Source: Allobosea sp.
GTDB taxonomy: Bacteria; Pseudomonadota; Alphaproteobacteria; Rhizobiales; Beijerinckiaceae
Direction: 5' to 3'
Length of the DNA: 64,000 bases
Assembly: GCF_017308075.1 (NCBI RefSeq)
Contig: NZ_JAFKFX010000034.1
Span: forward strand, 1-64,000
This document shows positions 25,564-33,474 of this stretch, piece by piece. Position numbers and translations under genes: made by a program. Within the stretch, counting starts at the first letter, position 1. Every line of letters begins with the position of its first letter. Below the pieces are notes generated by a model. The model was not told where the DNA came from, did no database searches, and saw nothing but the letters and a program-made list of their open reading frames with translations.

Positions 25564-26388
25564 ATGCGTGAAGTCGCGATCAACTGCTATTCCTACATCT
25601 GGAAGATGGCCGCGGACGAGGCCATCGACCATCTGGCCGGGCTCGGCTATCGCGAGCTCGAATTCATGGTCAACTGGCCGCATCTGTGGCCCTCCGCGCT
25701 GGGGCCGCAGGCCCGGCGCCGGACCCGGCAGGCTCTCGAACGAAACGGCGCACGGATCATCTCCCTGGCCCCGCCGATGCTGGACCTCAACCTGGTCAGT
25801 CCGGCGCCGGAAATGCGCCGATACACGATCGACCACTATATCGACGTCATTCGTCTCGCCGGGGAGTGGGACGTGCCCTGGGTCGTGGTCGTTCCCGGCA
25901 AGACCCATCCGCTGCTGCCGCTGCCGGACCATTATCGGGACCGCTGGTTCGACGACGCCCTGGTCGAGCTCGAACGCTGCGCCGCCGCCGAAGGCGTCGA
26001 GATCACGCTCGAGAACGTCCCGAACTCATTTCTGCCGCGCGCGGAGGACCTGATGTCCCGGCTCGCCCGGATCGGCAGCGACCGGATCGGCATCACCTAT
26101 GACGTCGCGAACGCCGTCTTCTTCGGGGAGGATCCTTCGCAGGGACTCGAAGAGGTCGCCTCCCGACTGCGCTTCGTCCACCTCTCCGACACGGGCACCA
26201 AGACCTGGGCGCATGCGACGATCGGCACCGGCGTCGTGCCGGTTCAGGACATCGGCGCAGCGCTCGACCGGATCGGGTTCACCGGGCCGACCTCGCTCGA
26301 GATCATCTCCCCGGAGCCCGACGCCGATATCCGCAAGAGCCATGACATGCTCGCAGGCTGGGGCTGGCGGCCAAGAGACCGGCACTGA
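25564..26388 (+). CDS. Sugar phosphate isomerase/epimerase-type TIM barrel, paralogue 3
   Basis: A 274-aa TIM barrel related to the genes at 19155 and 22866 but the most divergent. It keeps DLNLVSPAPEMRRYTIDHYIDV-like order, the VVVPGKTHPL loop, ITLENVPNSF, ITYDVANAVFFGEDP and FVHLSDTGT, so the metal site is intact. The AINCYSYIWKMAADEA start corresponds to INTYSYTLDYSAAET of paralogue 1. It ends the uninterrupted part of the island, 113 bases after the SDR gene. Confidence 0.8.
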   Translation: MREVAINCYSYIWKMAADEAIDHLAGLGYRELEFMVNWPHLWPSALGPQARRRTRQALERNGARIISLAPPMLDLNLVSPAPEMRRYTIDHYIDVIRLAGEWDVPWVVVVPGKTHPLLPLPDHYRDRWFDDALVELERCAAAEGVEITLENVPNSFLPRAEDLMSRLARIGSDRIGITYDVANAVFFGEDPSQGLEEVASRLRFVHLSDTGTKTWAHATIGTGVVPVQDIGAALDRIGFTGPTSLEIISPEPDADIRKSHDMLAGWGWRPRDRH

Positions 26389-26661
26389 CGGAGCAGAAGG
26401 CGCGCCCCCGTCGAAGCCCCGCAATCACACGGCGATGCGACGCCGCCGAATATAGGGGCCGGATCGAGGCGCGGCCTGCGAACGCAGCAGTCACGGCGAC
26501 GAGCGTGAACAAGGGCGCGCCGTATCAAAGTCAGCGTTGCTGATTCCGTTCTTCCGGCGTTCGATCACGGCAAGGGGTTGCAGGCGCTTTCGGACGGGCT
26601 CGCGAGCCCGACCGGGCGCCGCGCTTGCCTCGATCCACTCCTGCTTCGAACGAGCGCCCTG
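26389..26661. other. Spacer before the broken dehydrogenase gene
   Basis: These 273 bases hold no convincing ORF. TCAGC-GTT-GCTGA is a small inverted repeat near 26531-26543, and CGGGCTCGCGAGCCCG (26595-26610) is a perfect 16-base palindrome. Either could be an operator for the downstream gene, but no copy is seen at other island promoters. Confidence 0.4.
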
Positions 26662-27773
26662 ATGCGCGCACTCGGCGTTGGCCTGATCGGCACCGGCTAT
26701 ATGGGCAAATGTCATGCATTGGCCTGGAACGCGGTCGCGCCGGTATTCGGCGACGTGCCGCGCCCGCGGCTCGCCATGCTCTGTGAGGTCGATCTTGCGC
26801 TGGCGACGCGACGCGCCGGCGAGTTCGGCTTCGCGCGGGCGACCGCTGACTGGCGGGCTCTCGTCGCCGATCCCGAAATCGATGTCGTCTCGATCACGAC
26901 GCCCAACGCCTTCCATGCCGAGATGGCCCTGGCGGCCCTGGAGGCCGGCAAGCATGTCTGGTGCGAAAAGCCGATGGCCACCTCGCTCGCCGACGCGCAG
27001 GCAATGGCCAAGGCTGCCGCAACGACGCGATCGGTCGCAGCGCTTGGCTACAACTACATCCAGAACCCGGCGATCAGGCTCGCTGCGAAGCTCATTGCCG
27101 AAGGGGCGATAGGCCGGGTCAGCCATGCCCGCATCGAGATGGACGAGGATTTCATGGCCGACCCGGCCGCTCCATTCTCCTGGAAGAGCCAAGCGGCCTC
27201 AGGCCATGGTGCGCTGGACGATTTCGGCGTTCACGCCTTTTCTCTGCTGACGCTGCTGCTCGGCGAGACCCGGGCCGTCATGGCCGATATGGCGAAGCCT
27301 TACCATGAGAGACCGCTGGCCGAGGGAGGCACGCGTGCCGTCGAAACACATGACGTGGCGAGCCTGCTGCTGCGTTTCGCCTCGGGGGCTTCCGGTCTGG
27401 TCGCGCTCAACCGCTCGGCCTGGGTCGCAAGGGCCGCATCGCGCTGCAGGTCTTCGGAGCGCGCGGCACGATCAGCTTCGATCAGGAGCGCCTGAACGAG
27501 ATCGAGCTCTATCTCGCCGAAGGGCCAACGGATCGTCAGGGGTTTCGGCGCATCTTGAGCGGCCCGACGCACCCGCCTTACGACCGCTTCATCCCGGCAC
27601 CTGGGCACGGACTCGGCTTCAACGAGCTCAAGATCATCGAATGCCGAGAACTCCTGCGCGCCATCGCTGGCGAGCCGGCTCATCTGGTCGATTTCGCAGC
27701 CGGGCTGCGCATCGAGCGCATCGTCGAAGCGGCCGCGCGCAGCTTCGACGAAGTACGCTGGATCACACTCTGA
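26662..27773 (+). pseudogene. Gfo/Idh/MocA-family dehydrogenase, frameshifted
   Basis: The first part encodes a normal Rossmann domain (GVGLIGTGYMGKCHALAW), the EKP motif (WCEKPMATS) and the start of the C-terminal domain (GALDDFGVHAFSLLTLLLGE) up to NRSAW near 27420. There the frame changes: the expected continuation, GRKGRIALQVFGARGTISFD, is found in the +1-shifted frame and runs on through GPTHPPYDRFIPAPGHGLGF to the stop at 27773. Restoring one base near 27420-27424 would give a full protein of about 370 residues. It is either a recent pseudogene or a sequencing error. The intact paralogue at 17222 could cover part of its role. Confidence 0.8.
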
Positions 27774-27926
27774 CGTCTCGGCACCGCTTGTTCGGCTGCA
27801 TCGGTCGTGATGACAGCCGACGTGCCGGCCCCGCCATGCGGTCGGCGCCTGCAAAGCGCGCTCTTGAGGCGCCGGCTCTCGGTGCCGGTGAAGGCGGGCG
27901 GCCCTTCGACGAAGTCGGGTGCCCGA

Positions 27927-28460
27927 TCAGCGCGCCAGTTTCAGCGGGAATTTCATCAGATAATCGGTCTGCGCCGCGGTTTCGACCGCTGCGGCGGCGT
28001 GCTGCCGGCGAATCGTCGCGATCGCGTCGGCGGGGGACTGACCCGCTTCGACCAATAGCTGCGCCGCGATCGTGCCGGTGCGTCCCAGGCCGGCGCGGCA
28101 ATGGATGGCCCAGATCTCTCCGGCCCGGAGGCGGGCGAGCAGGTCCAGCTGTTGCCAGGAGAGCGCGAAGCCGTCATCGGGAACGCCGAAATCGCGAATG
28201 GGAAGATGAGCCCAGCGCAGCCCTGCCCGGTCGACGGCGGCCGCGAAGTGCGCAGGCCCGCCGGGCAGTTCCTGCGCTTCGACGAGAGTGAGCACGCCGT
28301 CGGCGCCGAGCAGCGCGATATGTGCGAGATCGTCGATGACGGCCGCGCTCGCCTCCCGGTCCGAAGCCGCGGACGCCGCCCAGCGGCCGGGGCACGGGGA
28401 GAGCAGAAGCCGGCCGGCGATACCGGGCAGCGCGATGGTCGAGACAGGGGGGGCGGTCAA
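27927..28460 (-). CDS. CX5R cysteine phosphatase (dual-specificity/PTP-like), 1
   Basis: About 177 aa. The P-loop is IHCRAGLGRTGT (HCX5RT, nucleophile Cys near residue 121), and the general-acid loop reads LPIRDFGVPDDG. It has no signal peptide or membrane helix. Similar small phosphatases act on proteins, phosphoinositides or phosphorylated metabolites. No ATG lies at the expected N-terminus: TTG at 28458-28460 is the best guess, and a run of seven G/C bases at 28447-28453 could hide a slip or sequence error. It is divergent from the importer permease genes across the shared operator at 28569-28586, and has a paralogue-like partner at 31580-32098. Confidence 0.75.
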   Translation of the reverse strand: MTAPPVSTIALPGIAGRLLLSPCPGRWAASAASDREASAAVIDDLAHIALLGADGVLTLVEAQELPGGPAHFAAAVDRAGLRWAHLPIRDFGVPDDGFALSWQQLDLLARLRAGEIWAIHCRAGLGRTGTIAAQLLVEAGQSPADAIATIRRQHAAAAVETAAQTDYLMKFPLKLAR

Positions 28461-28568
28461 GCTGCGCAAGATGCGAGGCCCAAAATGCTGTGCGCAGGAT
28501 ACTGCGGCTCGGGACGATGTCGCGCCGGACACCGATGATCGGTCGCGTTCGGCAATTGACACTATGAC

Positions 28569-28586
28569 ATAGCTGTGTACAGCTAT
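28569..28586. promoter_or_regulatory. Operator ATAGCTGT-GT-ACAGCTAT upstream of the importer permeases
   Basis: Eight-base perfect arms around GT. It lies in the divergent region between phosphatase 1 and the first permease gene, seven bases before the ATG. The same element, GCTGTATACAGC plus a half site ATAGCTGT, recurs at 33274-33296 upstream of the binding-protein gene. The GntR protein encoded at 30921 is the likely ligand, and tight overlap with the start implies repression. Confidence 0.65.
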
Positions 28587-28592
28587 CCAATC

Positions 28593-29789
28593 ATGATGTC
28601 CAGCTCTCCGCGCCCCGCAGAGACGAGTTCGTCGTCGCCACCGACACCGGACTGGCGGGATCGTCTTTCCGCCTGCGTCTGGCCGGCCGTGATGCTGCTG
28701 GGCCTTGGGCTGCTCGTCGCTCTGGCCGCGCGCAATGTCTCCGCCAATCTCGCGGCCTCGGGAATGGAGATCGACTTCTCTTTCCTCTGGCTGGAGGCAG
28801 GCTTCGACGTCAGCGAGAGCCTGATCGCCTATTCGCCGCGCGACACCTATGCGCGCGTGCTGCTCGTCGGCATTCTGAACACGCTCCTGGCCGCAGCCGT
28901 CGTGCTCGTCCTGGCGAGCAGCCTCGGGCTGGTCGTCGGGGTCGCGATGACGAGCTCGAACTGGCTCGTCCGAACCTTGGCCCATGGCTATGTCGAGCTG
29001 CTGCGCAACCTGCCGAAGCTGCTGATCCTGATCGCGCTCTATGTGATGATGGTGCGCTATCTGCCCCATGTCCGCCTGGCCTGGACCGGACCGTTCGGCG
29101 CCATGCTCAGCAATCGCGGGCTGTTCCTGCCCTGGCCAGTCATCGAGCATGGCGGCAGGCTGCTGGCCCTGGCGAGCGGGCTCTGGCTGGCGGGCTGGGT
29201 TCTGTGGGCGCGGCTTGCCCGGCGCAGACAGGATCGCACCGGCCAGCGCTACCCCGTCGCCCTGCCGGCCATCGCGGCCGGTGGGCTGCTCCTGGCCACG
29301 CTCGCCCTGCTCGACGCGATCAGGATCGGCTGGTCCGTGCCGGAGCTGAAGGGCTTCAACGTCGCCGGCGGCATGAGCCTTTCGCTGCAGTTCACCGCGC
29401 TCGTCGTGGCGCTGGGCGTCTATCACGGCGGCCAGATCGGCGCGATCGTCCGCGGCGGCATCATCGCGACCTCGTCCGGGCAGCGCGAGGCGGCGCAGGC
29501 GCTCGGGCTCGACTGGTTCAAGACCATGCGACTGATCGTGCTGCCGCAGGCGCTGCGCGTGATCACGCCGCCGCTCGGCAACCAGTACTCGAACCTGCTC
29601 AAGAACACCTCGATCGCCCTGGCCGTCGGCTATTCCGACCTGCTCAGCGTGGTCAGCACCTCGGTGAACCAGACCTTCCGGCCGATCGAGCTGATGCTGC
29701 TCGTGGCGGGCTTCTTCCTGGTGGTCAACATGCTGATCTCGGCGCTGGTGAACTGGTTCAGCCACACCTACCGCCTGAAGGGACGCTGA
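28593..29789 (+). CDS. aapQ: General L-amino-acid ABC transporter permease, AapQ/BztB type
   Basis: A 398-aa polar amino-acid permease with about eight membrane helices, longer than HisM-type permeases because of the extra helices typical of AapQ. The ATPase-contact loop reads EAAQALGLDWFKTMRLIVLPQALR near residues 305-328. Start: ATG 28593 (or 28596) is preferred; GTG 28575 lies within the operator palindrome. No clear Shine-Dalgarno is present, so the mRNA may have a very short leader. The second permease follows two bases later. No aapP ATPase is encoded nearby, so the importer must borrow one. Confidence 0.87.
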   Translation: MMSSSPRPAETSSSSPPTPDWRDRLSACVWPAVMLLGLGLLVALAARNVSANLAASGMEIDFSFLWLEAGFDVSESLIAYSPRDTYARVLLVGILNTLLAAAVVLVLASSLGLVVGVAMTSSNWLVRTLAHGYVELLRNLPKLLILIALYVMMVRYLPHVRLAWTGPFGAMLSNRGLFLPWPVIEHGGRLLALASGLWLAGWVLWARLARRRQDRTGQRYPVALPAIAAGGLLLATLALLDAIRIGWSVPELKGFNVAGGMSLSLQFTALVVALGVYHGGQIGAIVRGGIIATSSGQREAAQALGLDWFKTMRLIVLPQALRVITPPLGNQYSNLLKNTSIALAVGYSDLLSVVSTSVNQTFRPIELMLLVAGFFLVVNMLISALVNWFSHTYRLKGR

Positions 29790-29791
29790 TC

Positions 29792-30892
29792 ATGGCCATG
29801 GTCTCCGTTCCACTGCCGCTCTCGGGCGCCCCGCGTACGCACCGGCCCAAGGCGCTGTTGGCCTGGCTGCACGCAAACCTGTTTTCGGGCTGGTGGAACT
29901 CGCTGCTGACCATCGTGACGCTGATACTGCTCTATCGCTTCGCGACGGCGGTGCTGAACTGGGCGGTGCTCGATGCGGTGCCATTATCGGGCAGCCGGAC
30001 CGATTGCCTGAAGGCGGCGGGCGCGTGCTGGGCATTCCTCAGCGAAAAGGCCGATCTCATGCTGACCGGCACCTATCCGGCGGCCGAGCGCTGGCGCGCC
30101 TATCTCGCGAGCGCACTGATCATCGCGACGATCCTCGTCTTCGCGCTGGTCCCGATCGGGCTCTATATGCGCGTCGGCATGACCAGTCTGGCGGCGGCCG
30201 CCTCCTATCTGCTGCTGCGCGGCGGGATCGCTGGCCTGCCGCTGGTCGAATCCCACCGCTGGAACGGCCTGCCTCTGGTCCTGTTCCTCTCCACCTTCAC
30301 CATGGCGGTGGCCTTTCCCCTGGGCGTCGTGCTCGCGCTGGCACGCTGGTCGCGGCATCGGGCCCTCAATCTCGCGGCCGTCGGGTATATCGAGACGGTG
30401 CGCGCCATCCCGATGGTCGCGGTGCTGTTCGCCGGCATCTTCGTGCTGCCGCTGCTGCTGACGCGCGGCGCCACGATCGAGCCCGTGATCGCCATCCTGA
30501 TCGTGCTGACGCTGTTCTACGCCGCCTATTTTGCCGAGGACGTCCGCGGCGGCCTGCAGGCGCTACCCAAGGGCCAGGTCGAGGCCGGCGCCAGCCTGGG
30601 ATTGTCGGGCTTTCAGCGCATCCATCTGATCGTCCTGCCGCAAGCCCTGCGGACGGCGGTGCCCGGCCTGACGAACTCGATCATCGGCAGCTTCAAGGAT
30701 ACGTCGCTCGTCGCCATCGTCGGCATGCATGATTTGCTCTCGACCTCGCGCATGGCATATGCCGATCCGCTTTGGCAGGCCTATGCACTTGAGGCCAATG
30801 TAGCGATCGGGCTGTTCTATTTCCTCTGTTGCTGGATGATCTCCGAGCGCGGCCGGCGACTCGGGCACGGCACCGGAAAGGCCGGCTCGTGA
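29792..30892 (+). CDS. aapM: General L-amino-acid ABC transporter permease, AapM/BztC type
   Basis: A 366-aa permease with the long AapM architecture: an N-terminal helix, a periplasmic stretch containing CLKAAGACWAFLSEK, then the core permease with ERGYIETVRAIPMV-like arrangement (YIETVRAIPMVAVLF) and the coupling loop EAGASLGLSGFQRIHLIVLPQALR. The ATG is two bases after the aapQ stop. It pairs with AapQ to form the heterodimeric channel. It ends 28 bases before the GntR gene, in one operon. Confidence 0.87.
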   Translation: MAMVSVPLPLSGAPRTHRPKALLAWLHANLFSGWWNSLLTIVTLILLYRFATAVLNWAVLDAVPLSGSRTDCLKAAGACWAFLSEKADLMLTGTYPAAERWRAYLASALIIATILVFALVPIGLYMRVGMTSLAAAASYLLLRGGIAGLPLVESHRWNGLPLVLFLSTFTMAVAFPLGVVLALARWSRHRALNLAAVGYIETVRAIPMVAVLFAGIFVLPLLLTRGATIEPVIAILIVLTLFYAAYFAEDVRGGLQALPKGQVEAGASLGLSGFQRIHLIVLPQALRTAVPGLTNSIIGSFKDTSLVAIVGMHDLLSTSRMAYADPLWQAYALEANVAIGLFYFLCCWMISERGRRLGHGTGKAGS

Positions 30893-30920
30893 CGGCCTTG
30901 GAAGACCGGAGAGGGCAAGG

Positions 30921-31604
30921 ATGACCGAGACCACGATGCCGGAGGCGCAGCAGCTGCGCCAGTTGGTCCGATCGCGCAATGATGTGATCTTCGAGATCGT
31001 GCGCGACCGCATCTGCCTGCGCGAATATGACGAAGGCCACGTCATCCACGAGGCCGCGCTGGCGACCGAGTTCCGGGTCAGCCGGACGCCGATCAGGCAG
31101 GTCTTGCAGCGCCTCGTCTACGAGCAGCTCGCGGAAACGCGCAACGGCGTCGGTACCATCGTCTCCTATGTCGACCACCATGCCGTCGACATGCTGCGCT
31201 TCCGCATTGGCCTGACCGGTCTGATCGCCGATCTCGTACCGCTGCAAATGCCGGCCGGCCTCAGATCGGATTATGCGCGCCTGCTCTCGCTGGCCGAGCA
31301 ACTGCGCGACAATTCCGCGATCAAGGAGGTCTGGACCGTCTGGCGCTCCCATCACGAGGTGCGCAACGCCTTGATCGGCGACGAGGCGCTGCGCCAGATG
31401 GATGACATGATCTTCTTCCGCATCGCGCGCAGCTGGGTCGCTTGGCTGAAGCGCGATCCGCGCCTGATGCGTGAATTGCTGACCGCGGAGATCGTCGCGA
31501 CGGCAGAGAAGGCCGGCAGCCTATCGGCTCCGGAGCTGTTTCGCCTGCATGCGGCGCATCTGGAGCTCCTGCTGGCGCGCTATGGCGCGGACGCCAGCAG
31601 ATAG
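30921..31604 (+). CDS. GntR-family regulator (FadR/FCD type) of the importer locus
   Basis: A 227-aa regulator. The winged helix is at about residues 20-75 with AALATEFRVSRTPIRQVLQRL. The C-terminal helical domain is a divergent FCD with HHEVRNALI in place of the usual metal-binding His-rich set, so the ligand site may be unusual. It is the third gene of the aapQM operon. Its 3' end overlaps the convergent phosphatase 2 gene by 25 bases. It probably binds the AGCTGT-N2-ACAGCT palindromes and so controls itself, both phosphatases and the importer. Confidence 0.85.
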   Translation: MTETTMPEAQQLRQLVRSRNDVIFEIVRDRICLREYDEGHVIHEAALATEFRVSRTPIRQVLQRLVYEQLAETRNGVGTIVSYVDHHAVDMLRFRIGLTGLIADLVPLQMPAGLRSDYARLLSLAEQLRDNSAIKEVWTVWRSHHEVRNALIGDEALRQMDDMIFFRIARSWVAWLKRDPRLMRELLTAEIVATAEKAGSLSAPELFRLHAAHLELLLARYGADASR

Positions 31605-32098
31605 GCGACCTGGTCGTTGCTTTCGATCGCATCCGGACGGGCCGCGCGCACTGCATCGATCGCCGCTTGAGGCTGGCTTCCCGCCGCGATCAGAACGCGG
31701 GCGGCCATCATGCCGCTGCGGCCGGCGCCGGCGAGGCAGCAGAACCCGACGCTGGCACCGAGATCGAGCTCCGGCAGCACCCTGCCGGCCAGCTCCGGCC
31801 AGTAGGAGCTCCTATCGGGGGCACAGAAATCGGCGATCGGTGCAAGCGTGACCTCGATGCCGCGCCTGCCCGCCGCACCCTGCAGGTGCTCGATATCTCC
31901 AGGCTCGCATTCGCCGGTGTCGAGCAGGCTGACCAGCAGCGTCACGCCATTTTCGGCCAGCCTGTCGAGGACGCGCTCCTGGCGATCATCGTCGATGCTT
32001 CGTTCGCCGCGACGCAGGATGACCAGCCCTGGAAAGGGCAGCATGCCGACGGCGCCGCTGAACCCGCGCGGGGAGACCCACGCGATATCGTCGTCCAT
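31580..32098 (-). CDS. CX5R cysteine phosphatase (dual-specificity/PTP-like), 2
   Basis: A 172-aa protein. The P-loop is CLAGAGRSG (Cys121, Arg127, Ser128), preceded by another Cys (Cys120) instead of the usual His, which may alter nucleophile pKa. The general-acid loop IADFCAPD matches IRDFGVPD of phosphatase 1, and overall length and order are the same, so the two are homologous. Cytoplasmic, no signal sequence. It lies downstream of the aapJ gene on the same strand, with a 10-bp hairpin between, so they probably share the operator at 33274-33296. Confidence 0.78.
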   Translation of the reverse strand: MDDDIAWVSPRGFSGAVGMLPFPGLVILRRGERSIDDDRQERVLDRLAENGVTLLVSLLDTGECEPGDIEHLQGAAGRRGIEVTLAPIADFCAPDRSSYWPELAGRVLPELDLGASVGFCCLAGAGRSGMMAARVLIAAGSQPQAAIDAVRAARPDAIESNDQVAYLLASAP

Positions 32099-32117
32099 GC
32101 CTTACTCTCTATGGCGC

Positions 32118-32147
32118 GGCGCACGCGGCCTTCCGGTCGCGTGCGCC
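32118..32147 (-). other. Stem-loop between aapJ and phosphatase 2
   Basis: GGCGCACGCG and CGCGTGCGCC form a perfect ten-base stem with a ten-base loop, 53 bases downstream of the aapJ stop. There is no T-tract on the minus strand. It probably stabilises the aapJ message or attenuates transcription into the phosphatase gene. Confidence 0.5.
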
Positions 32148-32200
32148 TTTGCATCCATTAGAGCGGAGCAGCCCCCCGGCTGTCGAGCGTCCAATCGGCC

Positions 32201-33244
32201 CTAGCGGATCGGGAAGCTGAACATCAGGCCGCCATCCCTGGTCAGCCGATTGAGCGAGGCGGCGCGATCCATGGCGAGCGGCGAGCCCTTGCCGATGTGC
32301 TTCTCGAAGACCTCACCGTAATTGCCGACCTGCTTGATCAGGCGCGAGCTCCACTCCGGATGCAGCCCGAGCTTCTTGGCCATGTCGGCGGTCGGGCCGG
32401 TTGGCGAGATCAGGCGCTGCTCATCGATGGGCAGGTCCTTGAGCGTCGCCATCTTGGCGTCGATATTGGCCGAAGTGACGCCGAATTCCTCGGCGGCGAT
32501 CATCACCTGGACGCCCCAGAACAGGGTCTTCTCGAGCTCCGTATCGGGCCGCGAGACGAGGGCGAGCGGCTCGGTGGCGGAGCGCTGCGGGACGATCACA
32601 TAATCGTCCGGCTTCGGCGCAAGCAGCCGGTCGGCAGCCAATGCCGAGATCGAGCTCGCGACCGCATCGCATTTGCCGGAGAAGAAGGCCTGCAGGCGCG
32701 CCGTCTTGTCGGCGATGTTCTCGACCTTGTAGGGCAGCTTGGCGGCGCCGAACCAGTCGGCGAGGTAGAGCAGCGTGGTCGAGCCTTCCTCGGCACAGAC
32801 GGTTGCCCCCGAAAGGTCCGCGAGCTTGGTCATGCCCAGGCTCTTGGGCACCATGAAGCCCTGGCCGTCGAAGAAGGTGGTCGTGACGAATGACACGCCG
32901 GGATCGGCATCGCGGGTGCCGGTCGCGGTGATGCCGCGCGAGGCGATATGGGCGCTGCCGCTGATGATCGCCTTCAGGCTGTCGGAAAAGCCGATGCCGC
33001 GCAGCTCGGCCTTGGCGGCGTCGCCGAAGATCGCGGCGGAGGCCATGCGGCAGAACTCGACATTGAAGCCGCGGAACGTGCCCTGGCTGTCGGGGACGGA
33101 GAAGCCCGGCGAGTTCGGGTTCACCAGGCAGATGATCTTGCCGTCCTGCTTGATCTTGTCGAGCACCGGCCCGGCCTGGGCTGCCGGCGCGAGAACGAAC
33201 AGCGTTGCAGCGGCCAGAGTCGCGCGGAGCACCGGAAAAGCCAT
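32201..33244 (-). CDS. aapJ: Amino-acid ABC transporter periplasmic binding protein, AapJ/BztA type
   Basis: A 347-aa secreted receptor. The signal peptide ends at APAAQAG, and the mature protein starts with PVLDKIKQDGKIICLVNPNSPGFS, the AapJ-like opening. GIGFSDSLKAIISGSAHIASRGITATGTRD and ATVCAEEGSTT are ligand-pocket regions. It shows the extra C-terminal part of AapJ-type proteins (about 340 aa versus 260 for HisJ). GAGGGGATC precedes the ATG. It faces away from the permease operon but shares its operator type, so the three transporter genes form a split, co-regulated importer. Confidence 0.88.
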   Translation of the reverse strand: MAFPVLRATLAAATLFVLAPAAQAGPVLDKIKQDGKIICLVNPNSPGFSVPDSQGTFRGFNVEFCRMASAAIFGDAAKAELRGIGFSDSLKAIISGSAHIASRGITATGTRDADPGVSFVTTTFFDGQGFMVPKSLGMTKLADLSGATVCAEEGSTTLLYLADWFGAAKLPYKVENIADKTARLQAFFSGKCDAVASSISALAADRLLAPKPDDYVIVPQRSATEPLALVSRPDTELEKTLFWGVQVMIAAEEFGVTSANIDAKMATLKDLPIDEQRLISPTGPTADMAKKLGLHPEWSSRLIKQVGNYGEVFEKHIGKGSPLAMDRAASLNRLTRDGGLMFSFPIR

Positions 33245-33273
33245 CTAGATCCCCTCGAGCTTATGATTGGCTT

Positions 33274-33296
33274 ATAGCTGTGAAGCTGTATACAGC
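33274..33296. promoter_or_regulatory. Operator GCTGTATACAGC plus half site, upstream of aapJ
   Basis: GCTGTATACAGC (33285-33296) is a perfect 12-base palindrome. Just before it, ATAGCTGT (33274-33281) is identical to the left arm of the operator at 28569. The pair lies 30-52 bases upstream of the aapJ start. This links aapJ and phosphatase 2 to the permease-GntR operon. Confidence 0.65.
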
Positions 33297-33474
33297 CATG
33301 CTTTGTACACGTCAAACATCCTGAGCCGACCTTGCGGAGCGCGGCATCGATCAGGGCCGCGTCGTCGAGCCCCGTGACGATTTGCGATCGCCGCCACTTC
33401 ATCCGTTGCGCAGAGATCTCTGCGGCGACACGGCGCCTGCTGTCGCCCGGCACCGTCCCGCCCGATGGTGCAAA

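Noticed and set aside
28575-28592. GTG at 28575 as start of the first Aap-type permease
   Set aside because: It lies inside the operator palindrome, and the ATG pair at 28593/28596 gives a normal N-terminus.
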